Source: Desulfatibacillum aliphaticivorans DSM 15576
Lineage (GTDB): Bacteria > Desulfobacterota > Desulfobacteria > Desulfobacterales > Desulfatibacillaceae
Assembly (NCBI RefSeq): GCF_000429905.1
Contig: NZ_KE386983.1
Span: 1-64,000, forward strand
Direction: 5' to 3'
DNA length: 64,000 nucleotides
Positions within the stretch are counted from its first letter, which is position 1, and the number at the start of each line of letters is the position of its first letter. The position numbers and the translations under genes are program-made. The notes beneath the pieces were generated by a model. It was given only the letters and a program-made list of their open reading frames with translations. It was not told where the DNA came from and did no database searches. This document shows positions 8,459-17,664 of this stretch, piece by piece.

Positions 8459-10295
8459 CCTTCGATCCAAAGGCGCCTGGATTCCCCATGCCCTGATGCT
8501 GGTTCTGGCAGGCGTGATTTTGGCGAAAATGCTTGCCAGGCCCTACGCCTTTTGCGACGACCTGACGCATTATTTTCCCCTGCATCAGTATATAAATGGA
8601 GGCGCGCCCATCCATTCCCCAGGAGGGGAGGTTCTGGCCGTTCACTCGTTGCTAATTGGTATGAAGGTCATATTTGTCGCGCTGGCTGGTTTTTTTCAGA
8701 TGTTGGGCGCCGAATATCCCTTTTTGGCCGCTTCCAAATTGTGGGCCATGCTCATGCTGATTATAGGGTATGCAGTCTGGGCCTTGTATTTGAAAAAGCC
8801 GTTAGGCGCGGCGCTTGGCGCCTGGGCTGCGCTTGCCATAGTCCTGTTCAACTGCATCAATCATATTGTTACTGCCGGGCTGGTCCGCAGCAGCAACGTG
8901 GTTTTAATCGGGCTGTGGTGCATCGCGTTACGAAAACGATCTCCCGTGGGTATCGCCCTGGTATTGTTAATAACGTCCTTTGTATATCCTGTGATTTTGC
9001 CGGTTTTGGGGCTGAGCCTGTTCGCGGCAACAGCCTGGGCTTGGAAAAGGGAGGAAACGTTCTTTTTTCGAGCGGGAGTCCTGACATTAGGATTTTTCAG
9101 CTCCATAGCCTATGTGGCGGGCAAATCCCTTTTCGGCTCCCGTCTGTTGAATAACCGGCCCATGTCTTTTTCCGAAATGCAAGACATTTTACATCAGGGC
9201 TCCTTTTCCCCCAATCTGGACATTCCCCGGATTATCGGGCGGTTGGGCGATCAGTCCGTTTTGGAATGGTTTCAGTTCAACGTGTTTAACCATTGGGCGG
9301 CTGTCAGCAATGCATTGACCTTGGAGATCGGATGTTGCTTTTTGGGCGTCTTGCTTTTGGGGGAGTATTTTTTGAAAAAGACCGGTCAGGACCGAAACCA
9401 GGGGGCGGTTTTAGCGCTCTGCCTGATTCCGTTTGCGGGAGGCTTTTTCGCCTTCCGGGAAGCGGATTTTTTCCTGGCCGCTTGCTGGACGGCGGCCCTG
9501 GCGTCTTTGGGATACTTGTTCGTCGCCGGAGCTCAGGCTGAAAAAGCCCTCCCTTTGGAGTTGAAGCTGCTCATCCCGGCTTCCGTCGTTGCGTTTTTGC
9601 TGGTTCATGCCGCCTGTTACAACTATTTTGTTTTTGTGCTGGATCCAGGCAGGCAATTGCAAAAGACTTTCGCGGTATTGGCGCCTGTCTGCACTGTTTT
9701 GTTCACGGCGGGGATGTTTGAACGCTTGAAATTTCAACGAAAAAGAGAAGTTGCAGCCGTCGTTGGAGTAATTCTGGCCTTGTACTCCTTTCACTCTCTG
9801 GACCTGGGCTATCTGGAATATAAAGACCACCAAGCCATGAAAGCCCTGAAGGATCTGCCGCCCGAATCCGAGATTTTATGCCATCCCCAGACGGCGGACA
9901 TTGTGGTGATCATGGCCGGAAAGAGCGCCTCCACCACCCATGAATTAGTGAGAATCGGGGCGCAGCCGTATACTGACAATCTGATTCAATCCTACGCCCG
10001 GGACGTGGACCTGTTATACTCCATCGGTCCGGATAAATTAAAGGCGTGGTGCAGCCAACGGCCGAAGAACGGATACATTTTAGCGGAGCCTGAGATTTAT
10101 TCTCCTGAAGAAATTGCCAAGCTGTTCGGCCCATATAATGAAATAATGGAACTGCGCAGAGGCGAGGGATATTATTTGAACGGCGAGCAAAACCCGTGCA
10201 AAGAATTAATCGGCGCAGAGGTCAGCCTGATCCCGTGCGATTGCCTGTTGCAGGATCAGGAGTCGGTGAGCTTCAAATCCGAGGAAAACCAATGA
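8451..10295 (+). CDS. polytopic membrane protein, candidate GT-C glycosyltransferase
   Basis: I do not recognise the family. The 614-residue product has roughly a dozen hydrophobic segments in the first 430 residues and a soluble C-terminal domain of about 150 residues. After the first TM there is a short loop with FCDDLTHYFPLHQY; acidic residues in the first periplasmic loop are the catalytic signature of GT-C transferases, so a polyprenyl-phosphate-sugar transferase is a reasonable guess. The gene overlaps the GT2 gene by 8 bp and the following radical SAM gene by the ATGA arrangement, making a tight three-gene operon that links sugar charging to a radical SAM step. Confidence 0.7.
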   Translation: MNDLRSKGAWIPHALMLVLAGVILAKMLARPYAFCDDLTHYFPLHQYINGGAPIHSPGGEVLAVHSLLIGMKVIFVALAGFFQMLGAEYPFLAASKLWAMLMLIIGYAVWALYLKKPLGAALGAWAALAIVLFNCINHIVTAGLVRSSNVVLIGLWCIALRKRSPVGIALVLLITSFVYPVILPVLGLSLFAATAWAWKREETFFFRAGVLTLGFFSSIAYVAGKSLFGSRLLNNRPMSFSEMQDILHQGSFSPNLDIPRIIGRLGDQSVLEWFQFNVFNHWAAVSNALTLEIGCCFLGVLLLGEYFLKKTGQDRNQGAVLALCLIPFAGGFFAFREADFFLAACWTAALASLGYLFVAGAQAEKALPLELKLLIPASVVAFLLVHAACYNYFVFVLDPGRQLQKTFAVLAPVCTVLFTAGMFERLKFQRKREVAAVVGVILALYSFHSLDLGYLEYKDHQAMKALKDLPPESEILCHPQTADIVVIMAGKSASTTHELVRIGAQPYTDNLIQSYARDVDLLYSIGPDKLKAWCSQRPKNGYILAEPEIYSPEEIAKLFGPYNEIMELRRGEGYYLNGEQNPCKELIGAEVSLIPCDCLLQDQESVSFKSEENQ

Positions 10296-11734
10296 AGTGG
10301 CTGCTGGTGAACCCCAGACCGGACGAGTTTTCGGTCATGGGGAAATTCGAAAAAGTCATGGTCCCGTTCATTCCCATGGGATTGGCCTATCTGGCCGCCT
10401 GTCTGGAAGAGGCCGGCGCCGTGGTTTCCGTATATGACGGATTCGCCTCGCCGGGGCGTGTTTTATTGGAGACGGCCATTGACTATCAGCCGCAGGTCAT
10501 AGGGATTTCGTGCCTTACGCCCACGGCCGACGCCCTGAAGGTCATGGTTCCTGCATTGCGGAAGGCCTGCCCCGATGCGAAGATCGTCCTGGGAAACATT
10601 CACGCCACCCTGTTCGCCCGGGAATTGCTGGAGCAGGGCTTGGCGGATTACGCGGCTCACGGGGAGGCGGAGCGAACCGTCCAGCGCCTAAACGCGTTCC
10701 TGGAAGGCAAGGGCGGTTTGGAGGCCGTCCCAGGGCTGAGCTGCATACGGGACGGCCAGGTTTGGACCAATCCCGAGGCTGAGCCGCTGCAGAACCTGGA
10801 CTCGTTGCCTTTGCCGGCCTGGCGCCATTTTGACCTGGATCAATACATAGCGCCGCCCTTGTTTGCGTTTAAAAAAAGGCTGCTGCCCGTGCTCGCCTCT
10901 CGCGGATGCCCCTACAGGTGCTATTTCTGCGCCCAAAACGTCATGAGCCCGACCCTGCGCAAGCGAAACATGGTGAAGGTGGTGGATGAAATCGAGGCGG
11001 TGCACCGTGAAACCGGGGTGGATCTGTTTTGGTTTTGCGACGCCATTTTTCCTTTGACGCAAAAGGATGCAGAGGTCTTTTGCCGGGAGATGACGGAGCG
11101 GGGCCTGCATAAAAAAATTCAATGGATAACGGAAACCCGGGTGGATCTGGTGGACCGCCCCCTGCTGCGCATGCTCAAGCAGGCCGGGCTTTCCATGGTT
11201 TTGTTCGGGCTGGAGTCCGGGGACCGGGAGGTGCTTTCCCGGATCAAGCAGGGAGTCACCCTGGAGGCGGGGGCAAACGCGGTGGCCGCGGCCAGGGCCG
11301 AGGGCGTGACCACCTTGGGCCTGTTTATGCTGGGTCTGCCCGGGGAAACCCGGCAAACCATGGAAAAGACCATAGGCTTCGCTCAACGCATCGGCCTGGA
11401 CTTCGCCAAGTTCAATCGGGCGGCGCCCTACCCTGGGTCCAAGTTTTTCGACGACGTTTACGCTGCGAGAGACTTGCCGCCCTGGGAAATGTTTTCAGCC
11501 AATTACGAGCCCAAGGACGGAGAGGGGATCGTGTACTCGCCGGATGGGGTTTCGGACGAGGAGCTGGTCCGGCTGCATAAAAAGGCTTTTTTCCGGTTTT
11601 ACGTGCGCCCCGGCCTGATTGCGCGGCATCTTGCCTCGGGCAGGATTTCCCCCTGGAACATGGCCAAGGGGGGCGGGTTGATCATTAAGAATTTTCTGGA
11701 GGAGAACGCAAGGCAGTTGTTTTCATCCGAGTGA
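10292..11734 (+). CDS. B12-binding domain radical SAM protein
   Basis: Started at MKWLLVNPRPDEFSVMG: GAGGAAAACCA precedes the ATG, which overlaps the upstream stop as ATGA. The 480-residue protein has a cobalamin-binding domain (about residues 1-140; KIVLGNIHATLF and HGEAE motifs) and a radical SAM core with CPYRCYFC (Cys206, 210, 213). It shares clear blocks with the protein at 13246-14700, including VLGNxHA and DFAKFN-x-A-x-PYPG, so the two are paralogues. The enzyme class performs SAM- and cobalamin-dependent methyl transfer or C-C chemistry. Coupling to GT-type genes suggests a lipid or glycolipid substrate (inference). Confidence 0.88.
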   Translation: MKWLLVNPRPDEFSVMGKFEKVMVPFIPMGLAYLAACLEEAGAVVSVYDGFASPGRVLLETAIDYQPQVIGISCLTPTADALKVMVPALRKACPDAKIVLGNIHATLFARELLEQGLADYAAHGEAERTVQRLNAFLEGKGGLEAVPGLSCIRDGQVWTNPEAEPLQNLDSLPLPAWRHFDLDQYIAPPLFAFKKRLLPVLASRGCPYRCYFCAQNVMSPTLRKRNMVKVVDEIEAVHRETGVDLFWFCDAIFPLTQKDAEVFCREMTERGLHKKIQWITETRVDLVDRPLLRMLKQAGLSMVLFGLESGDREVLSRIKQGVTLEAGANAVAAARAEGVTTLGLFMLGLPGETRQTMEKTIGFAQRIGLDFAKFNRAAPYPGSKFFDDVYAARDLPPWEMFSANYEPKDGEGIVYSPDGVSDEELVRLHKKAFFRFYVRPGLIARHLASGRISPWNMAKGGGLIIKNFLEENARQLFSSE

Positions 11735-11771
11735 GCTCTATTGACTTGGTTAGGAAGGCCGTTTAAGTCCT

Positions 11772-13211
11772 TTAAGGTCCAGGAGGAAACAGCGCATCTT
11801 TGGCCAGCATGATGGCGCCATGGGCGAGGTTTTTGATTTCCCGCAGGCTTTTTGAAGCAAACAGCCTGGACGCCATGTACCTGGGATTCACGTAAAAGGA
11901 GGTATAGGCGTCTTTGACCCACCTGTTGATATCTGCCATGGGTATTTCCGTAAAAGAATCGTTTTCCAGCGGAGTTCCGGCCGCGCTGTTATTGTAGTAA
12001 AAATTAAAGACATCCTCTTGGCTCAACACGCCTTCGCTGCTTTTTCGCCTGAGAAGGGCGGACAAGGGATCGGGCATAAGTCCGGCGAACAAGGCGTAAT
12101 CCGGGCGGATGCGTTCCAGCAGGTCCATGGTCTGCCTGACGGTCTGGTCCGTTTCTCCGGGCGCTCCGAACATGATGTAGACCAGGGACCGCACGCCCGC
12201 CTTTTTCAAAGCCCGGACCGCACGCACGGACTGCTCCACGGTAACGGCTTTGTTCATGGCGTTCAGCATTTTTTGCGACCCGGACTCCATGCCCAAAGAG
12301 ACTATATGGCAGCCTGCTCCCGCCATGCGCCGCGCAGCTTCATAATCCATCAGGTCCACCCTGGACTTGCATGACCACGCCAATCCGGGAAAATCCTTTT
12401 TGATCATAGCGGTTAATTCAAAAAGCCTTTTTCGGCCCGCCGTGAATGTGGGGTCCACAAAATGCACTTCGCGCGCTTTGAATATTCGTTTGGCCCATGC
12501 GATTTCCTCCCTGACCCGCTCAACGCTCTTTTGTCGAAGGTCCCTGGACAGGCTGCAGAAATTGCACTGCCAGCCGCATCCTCGGGCGGTCTCCACAAGG
12601 CAGAGCGGCGGCTTGATGTTAAACGGGGGATGCATGGAATAGGGCGCCTTGGGCAACAGATCCAGGGCCGGCAACGGCAGGGAGTTGGGATCTAACGGCG
12701 GGCTGGGAGGATTTTGCCTGACCCGGCCGTTTTCCCGCCAGATAAGGCCGGGAACCTCTTCAACGTCCGCTTTACCCTGGATAGCGCAAACCAGCTTCCA
12801 AAACGCTTCTTCCCCTTCACCCCTGATGAAAAAGTCGATCTCCTCCAATTTGCTTCCCAGCATCTCCGACGGAAACACGACTCCGTATCCGCCCATGACC
12901 GTTTTGATTTCCGGGCGAATTTCCTTCAAACGCCGAATGATGACGTGGGTGTGGGCGATGTTGAATATGGTGGTGGAAAAACCGACGATCTGAGGGCTCC
13001 GCTTGAGAATCTCCCATAAAGTTTGATCGGTTGTATGCCGCAACGCCACGCTGTCCAGAAGTTCCACGTCCAGCCCCTTTTTCCGCAGATAGCCGGCCAG
13101 GGCCGCAATCCCCAAGGGCTGCATGGGCATGATGCCGCTCAGGTTAAACCGGATGCGCGAAAGGGGAGGGGATACAATGAGAATTTTGCAATTGTTGGCC
13201 CTTGGGTTCAT
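11772..13211 (-). CDS. B12-binding domain radical SAM protein
   Basis: The 479-residue protein has a cobalamin-binding-like N-terminal domain (IKTVMGGYGVVFPSEML, then IRGEGEEAF near residue 130) and a radical SAM core with CGWQCNFC (Cys212, 216, 219). The RVD-L-x-D and GMESG motifs downstream are usual for the class. It is more distant from the paralogous pair at 10292 and 13246 and ends in a helical tail with FYVNPRYMASRLF, a C-terminal motif shared in looser form by its neighbours (FYVRPGLIARHL). The gene lies 34 bp after the upstream radical SAM gene, probably in one operon, and converges with 10292-11734. Confidence 0.87.
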   Translation of the reverse strand: MNPRANNCKILIVSPPLSRIRFNLSGIMPMQPLGIAALAGYLRKKGLDVELLDSVALRHTTDQTLWEILKRSPQIVGFSTTIFNIAHTHVIIRRLKEIRPEIKTVMGGYGVVFPSEMLGSKLEEIDFFIRGEGEEAFWKLVCAIQGKADVEEVPGLIWRENGRVRQNPPSPPLDPNSLPLPALDLLPKAPYSMHPPFNIKPPLCLVETARGCGWQCNFCSLSRDLRQKSVERVREEIAWAKRIFKAREVHFVDPTFTAGRKRLFELTAMIKKDFPGLAWSCKSRVDLMDYEAARRMAGAGCHIVSLGMESGSQKMLNAMNKAVTVEQSVRAVRALKKAGVRSLVYIMFGAPGETDQTVRQTMDLLERIRPDYALFAGLMPDPLSALLRRKSSEGVLSQEDVFNFYYNNSAAGTPLENDSFTEIPMADINRWVKDAYTSFYVNPRYMASRLFASKSLREIKNLAHGAIMLAKDALFPPGP

Positions 13212-13245
13212 GATGATGACGGCGCCTGCAGCTTTTTAAAAGATT

Positions 13246-14700
13246 TCAGGAACGGAAAAAGGAATCAAACATACTTAGGATCATGGCCTTGAAACCCTTC
13301 CACATGACTTTGGGGGAAATGGTTCCGTTTTTGAAATGTTGGAAGATTTTTGATGGCCGAATCCAGAACGCAGCCATGGCAAGGTGCTGAAACCTCAGCA
13401 ACTCTTTTTGCGTCATGTCTTCCGGGACATGAAGCAGTGAATCCCCCTTTTGGGGCGAAAACCAGGCATTGTACTTATGATATTCCATATCTTCCACCTT
13501 GCCGTCCCACCAGGAATCGAAGAATGGAGTCCCCGGATAGGGCACGGCAATGTTGAACTTGGCGAAGTCCAGGTCCAGTTCTTTTGCAAAACGGATGGTG
13601 TCCCAACATGATGAAGACGTTTCCCCCGGAAATCCCAGAACGAAAAATCCGCATGTGGAGAGGCCGGCTTGTTTTGTCAGTGCGATAGCCCGGCGCGCGT
13701 CCTCCATTTTGAACTTCTTTCCTAACCGTTGCAGCATTGCTTCGTTTCCTGACTCCACACCGTAGGCAATCTGTATGGCGTTAGCCTCCTTCATAATCCC
13801 CAAAAGTTCAGGCTCCGCCATGTCCACCCGCATTTCCGTGGCCCAGCAAAGTTTTTTATGGAGTTTGCGGTCAATCAGCTGTCTGCAGAAATCCATTCCC
13901 ATCTTATGGGTTAATGGGTACATGCAGTCCGCCAGGCCGGACATGGGCGCATTGAATCTATCGACCAGATATTCCATTTCATCCACTACGTTTTGGGCGC
14001 TTCGCACCCGGACTCCATTGAAGGCGGAAGCCTGGGCGCAGAAAAAGCAGCTATAAGGGCATCCTCGGGAGGCGATGACCGGCAGGCAGACGCCGTTAAC
14101 TCCAAACAAAGGATGGCATTCATAAAGGTGATAAGGAAAAAGATGCCAGGCCGGGAACGGCAGCTTGTCAAGATCCTCAATTTGCGGGGCTGGGCCGGTA
14201 TAAACCGCCTCTCCGTTACGCAGCATGCTAAGTCCTGCGATTTTTTCGGGAGACTCGCCGCATTCCAAAGCCTCGCACAGTTGGGCGATGATTGATTCGC
14301 CCTCGCCATGTACAATGAAATCCCCCACGCCCTTTTGGATTAAATAGTCATGAAAGACGGATGCATGTACATTGCCCAACACGATTTTTGTTTTGGGAAG
14401 GTCTGTTCTGATCAGGGCGCTCATGGCCTCAACAGACGGCATGGCGGCGGTTAAACAGGAAAACCCTACCAAGTCAGGCTTGAAGTCGCGAAGCAAAGAC
14501 AAAACCTGGCTATGGTTGATTTTTTGGGCGAACTGGTCGATTGCCAGGATTTTATGCCCATTTTCCTCCAAGATTGCAGCAATGTAAGGCAAACCCAGGT
14601 TGGGGAGCGGCGTCATGGTGTCGGAAAACCGGCCCAAAACGTCTATCCGGCTGCTTTCCGGAATAATAAGAGCAATTTTCAAAACAAAAAACCCGGCCAA
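13246..14700 (-). CDS. B12-binding domain radical SAM protein
   Basis: The 484-residue reading starts at a TTG; another TTG six codons in (MKIALIIPESSRID if used) is equally possible, and neither has a strong ribosome site. The cobalamin-binding domain carries KIVLGNVHASVF and VHGEGE; the radical SAM cluster motif is CPYSCFFC (Cys214, 218, 221). The C-terminal part holds LDFAKFNIAVPYPG, nearly the same as in the 10292-11734 protein, indicating duplication within the locus. The tail FWIRPSKIFQHFKNG matches the family's FYVRP-type ending. It is first of a two-gene minus-strand unit. Substrate unknown. Confidence 0.85.
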   Translation of the reverse strand: MAGFFVLKIALIIPESSRIDVLGRFSDTMTPLPNLGLPYIAAILEENGHKILAIDQFAQKINHSQVLSLLRDFKPDLVGFSCLTAAMPSVEAMSALIRTDLPKTKIVLGNVHASVFHDYLIQKGVGDFIVHGEGESIIAQLCEALECGESPEKIAGLSMLRNGEAVYTGPAPQIEDLDKLPFPAWHLFPYHLYECHPLFGVNGVCLPVIASRGCPYSCFFCAQASAFNGVRVRSAQNVVDEMEYLVDRFNAPMSGLADCMYPLTHKMGMDFCRQLIDRKLHKKLCWATEMRVDMAEPELLGIMKEANAIQIAYGVESGNEAMLQRLGKKFKMEDARRAIALTKQAGLSTCGFFVLGFPGETSSSCWDTIRFAKELDLDFAKFNIAVPYPGTPFFDSWWDGKVEDMEYHKYNAWFSPQKGDSLLHVPEDMTQKELLRFQHLAMAAFWIRPSKIFQHFKNGTISPKVMWKGFKAMILSMFDSFFRS

Positions 14701-14866
14701 TGAATTGGATTATTACGATAGAATTCTTCCACCCTTTGTTTCGTATAACACAGTTACTGCTTGATTGAAAAACCAAATTCAGATAATGATAGCTTAACAG
14801 TGTTTCCCACTACAATTTGTGATGCCGTGTTTCTTTTATAGAAATGTTTTCGTGCAAGGCGATTCA

Positions 14867-16177
14867 ATGATTCTATATATTCATCCTGACTCGAAGATGA
14901 TGCTTCGATCCATCCTGCCCATGTCCCTTCCTGCTGTCATTAATCGGATAGATGCTCCCGTTTTAGGGCGCTTCCATAATGAATGGACGAAAAAGGAAGT
15001 CATGCGGGCGGACGTGATTATTATGGACATTCATTGGTTCACCGCCATGAAGTCCGCTATTAAACTCTCTTATCAGATAAAAAAGATCAATCCCCGGGCT
15101 TTGATTGTCGCCGGCGGAGCTTCCGCGACAGTGTTTAGAAAACAGCTATTGCGGGATTCCAAAATCGATTACTTGATCAAGGGGGACGGGGATATCCCTT
15201 TGGCCGAGTTTGTCAGAGTGTACAGAACGGGTGGGGATTTGTCTTCCGTACCCAATCTTGTGTGCAGGGATTGGGAGTCCGAAAAACAATACGCGCTTAC
15301 CAGGGAGGATTTTGACTCCAATAATTACCGTGATATATCGTTTTTTCCTTCCTACAAAAATGCCATGCTTAAAATGCATCGAGCCTGCAACCAAAGGACC
15401 TTTCCCACCTATCCTTACCTCATGGTCTTTCGGGGATGCCCTTTTCATTGCGACCATTGTTATGGGGCTCCTGAAAATCAAAAAAAGGTGTTCGGCAGGT
15501 CCTGGGTTGTCCGTTCGCCCGAAAGGGTCAGGGAAGACCTCAGGGCATGGAGCAGGGATCCAGCCATTCAATACGTTAATATTTTTCATGACTTTACGGG
15601 CCCCATGCCCATGGACTACACGCGCACGGTGTTGAGCGAAAAATACAACCTGTACATTACATGGGATATCGTGACACTCCCTTCCAAAGAAACCTTGGAA
15701 CTCCTGACCCAATCGTTTCCCGGCGGGGCGATCCAGTTTTCCCTGGATATCAGGCATACTACCTCCAGGGATTTGCAATCAATTGACTTGCTGATAGATA
15801 GAATCCGCCAGGTTCAAAATACCAAAAAGTTCATGGTGCGTTTGTGCTATGCCAAGCGATTTGTGTCTGCTGAACCTGAGTACGCCCGCGCCCTGCAAAC
15901 CATTGTCGGGGCAACCGGATGCGCCCCCAGCAGAACCGACGCCTGGTGGGGAGACGACCTGGATACCGACCCCGCAGGACTTTGCACGGAAGAGCAGTAT
16001 CGGCAATGCCTTAGGGATACTGGGGAGTATTTTTTGTGGAACATGATGTTTACCGCGGGTGTGGCAACCCATGCCTGGTTTCCCAGGTTTACTCAAAAAA
16101 CAGCGGAATTCATTTACAACCAGATAGGGGATTCCTTTTTCCTGAAAAGTTTGAGCCTCGGGAAGCATTCCAAGTAA
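14867..16177 (+). CDS. B12-binding domain radical SAM protein, divergent subtype
   Basis: Started at MILYIHPDSKMML (weak AAGGCG upstream); a start 48 bp earlier is possible but has no visible ribosome site. The 436-residue protein has a B12-binding-like domain with LIVAGGASATVF and KGDGDIPL, and a radical SAM core with CPFHCDHC (Cys191, 195, 198). It lacks the FYVRP-type tail of its neighbours and contains an extra cysteine-containing segment near residues 340-390 (ATGCAPSRTDAWWG, GLCTEEQYRQC). It therefore belongs to a different subfamily of the same architecture. It diverges from 13246-14700 and converges with the propeller gene with only 38 bp between the stops. Confidence 0.82.
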   Translation: MILYIHPDSKMMLRSILPMSLPAVINRIDAPVLGRFHNEWTKKEVMRADVIIMDIHWFTAMKSAIKLSYQIKKINPRALIVAGGASATVFRKQLLRDSKIDYLIKGDGDIPLAEFVRVYRTGGDLSSVPNLVCRDWESEKQYALTREDFDSNNYRDISFFPSYKNAMLKMHRACNQRTFPTYPYLMVFRGCPFHCDHCYGAPENQKKVFGRSWVVRSPERVREDLRAWSRDPAIQYVNIFHDFTGPMPMDYTRTVLSEKYNLYITWDIVTLPSKETLELLTQSFPGGAIQFSLDIRHTTSRDLQSIDLLIDRIRQVQNTKKFMVRLCYAKRFVSAEPEYARALQTIVGATGCAPSRTDAWWGDDLDTDPAGLCTEEQYRQCLRDTGEYFLWNMMFTAGVATHAWFPRFTQKTAEFIYNQIGDSFFLKSLSLGKHSK

Positions 16178-16215
16178 AATGTTTGAGTACCCGTTTCCGG
16201 TCCCCCTGGGATTTT

Positions 16216-17664
16216 TCAATGTTTAAAGATTTCCGGTGAAATCTCCAGAACCCCCGCTGCGCTTCCGGTGTAAATGCAGTCTTTGGCCGGGGAGTAACAC
16301 ACACAGCGCAGCAAGGGGCCTACTTCCAATTCTCCAATTTTTTCGCCGCTGGCGCAGTCATAAACCTTCAGTTTTCCTTCAAAATATTTAGCTACGTATA
16401 TCCAGTCGCGCACGGGGTCGTAGTCCAGGCACCTTATTCCAAATCCCGTGAATATCCGTTTTTTTGTCTCCAGGGTGTCCGAATCCAGGACCAGCACACT
16501 AAAGGCTCCGTTGACCAGGACTTCGTTCCTTTCGGGAACGGGAACCGTCCACATTCCCGCCAGCAAGCGTCTATGCGCTTTTACTTCCAAGGGAGTCATG
16601 CTTAATGCGTACAGGCGTAAGGGAAAGCCTGGCGTGTACACCCGGTTAAGCTCCTGGGAAAAGGAGAATTGGTTGTAGAGTAAGATGGAGGGCAGCTTCA
16701 GGTCGGCAATTGGGGCGTTGGAGTTGTTGAAGGAAAAAACAGAGCCCCGGAAAGTGCCGACGTACTTTTGATCCTTCCAAGCCGCTCCTATCCTGAATCC
16801 GTTAAAAGCCGGCTCGCCTTTTGCTTTCACGGCGTTGCCAAAGGGGATTTCCCTTCTCAAACTCATGTCCCTGACATCTACCTCAAGCATACTTCTGTTG
16901 GGAGGGTTGGCATAGAAGCTGCCGGTGTATAGCAGTTCCTGATCTGGGGATAGAAAAAAGAAAGGGCGGCGCCCTCCTTTGCGAAAAAAATGTTGCACCG
17001 AGGAGGTCCTCAGGTTGATTTTGTCTATTCTCCTGCGCCGTTCATACGAAATGAGGACAGCCTCCCCCCTGATTGGGCGAATCATATAAGGATCGAACCA
17101 TGTCGCCTGCTCCAGGCTCCCATCAGGATAAATGAGCTGAAATCCATTTTCCTCGGGACGGCTTTCTATCACCCATTTTATGCCTGGACGATTCAGACCG
17201 GCTTTATTCCATTCATGCCTGTCCATGTCGTCAAACGACCAATCCCTAAGGTGAGGGAACATCAATAAAGCAATCAGGAAAAAACCGAGATTTAGCAATG
17301 TGAACGCACGATAGCCCAGTTTTTTTTTATGCCGCGGCATGGCTTTTTTTAGCGTTATGAATACAAAAACTGCGGAGGCGAAAAATACAATTCCCCAGAA
17401 AGGATGATTGAAAAATAGTAGTAGATAGATTGCGTAAGCAAAAACAGCAAAAGAAAAATAAACGATAAAGATAAATTCTTTAATAATATAAATATTTTTA
17501 AACCTGGATTGATTTAGGATTGACGTTATTATCAATAGAAATACTAGATCTAACAGCGCATTCACCCAACCCTTTGTAACCATTTCCAACAAAAATAATG
17601 TGCAAATTCCTGAACAAGCTATAAGAATAAAAATAAACCTGAGCATTGATTGAGCTATCTTCAT
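16216..17664 (-). CDS. membrane-anchored beta-propeller-like protein
   Basis: The 482-residue protein has about five TM segments in the first 170 residues, then a large domain with repeated short strands such as VIESRPEENGFQLIYPDG, IAGMWTVPVPERNEVLVNG, VLVLDSDTLETKKRIF and LKVYDCASGEKIGELEVG. The latter resemble blades of a YncE/WD40-type beta-propeller. The ATG chosen forms an ATGA overlap with the upstream radical SAM gene and is preceded by GGAGG at 10 nt. Such propellers are usually binding or scaffold domains, here probably periplasmic. The TM-encoding part is AT-richer than its neighbours. No enzyme motif was found; its job in the UbiA cassette is unknown. Confidence 0.65.
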   Translation of the reverse strand: MKIAQSMLRFIFILIACSGICTLFLLEMVTKGWVNALLDLVFLLIITSILNQSRFKNIYIIKEFIFIVYFSFAVFAYAIYLLLFFNHPFWGIVFFASAVFVFITLKKAMPRHKKKLGYRAFTLLNLGFFLIALLMFPHLRDWSFDDMDRHEWNKAGLNRPGIKWVIESRPEENGFQLIYPDGSLEQATWFDPYMIRPIRGEAVLISYERRRRIDKINLRTSSVQHFFRKGGRRPFFFLSPDQELLYTGSFYANPPNRSMLEVDVRDMSLRREIPFGNAVKAKGEPAFNGFRIGAAWKDQKYVGTFRGSVFSFNNSNAPIADLKLPSILLYNQFSFSQELNRVYTPGFPLRLYALSMTPLEVKAHRRLLAGMWTVPVPERNEVLVNGAFSVLVLDSDTLETKKRIFTGFGIRCLDYDPVRDWIYVAKYFEGKLKVYDCASGEKIGELEVGPLLRCVCYSPAKDCIYTGSAAGVLEISPEIFKH

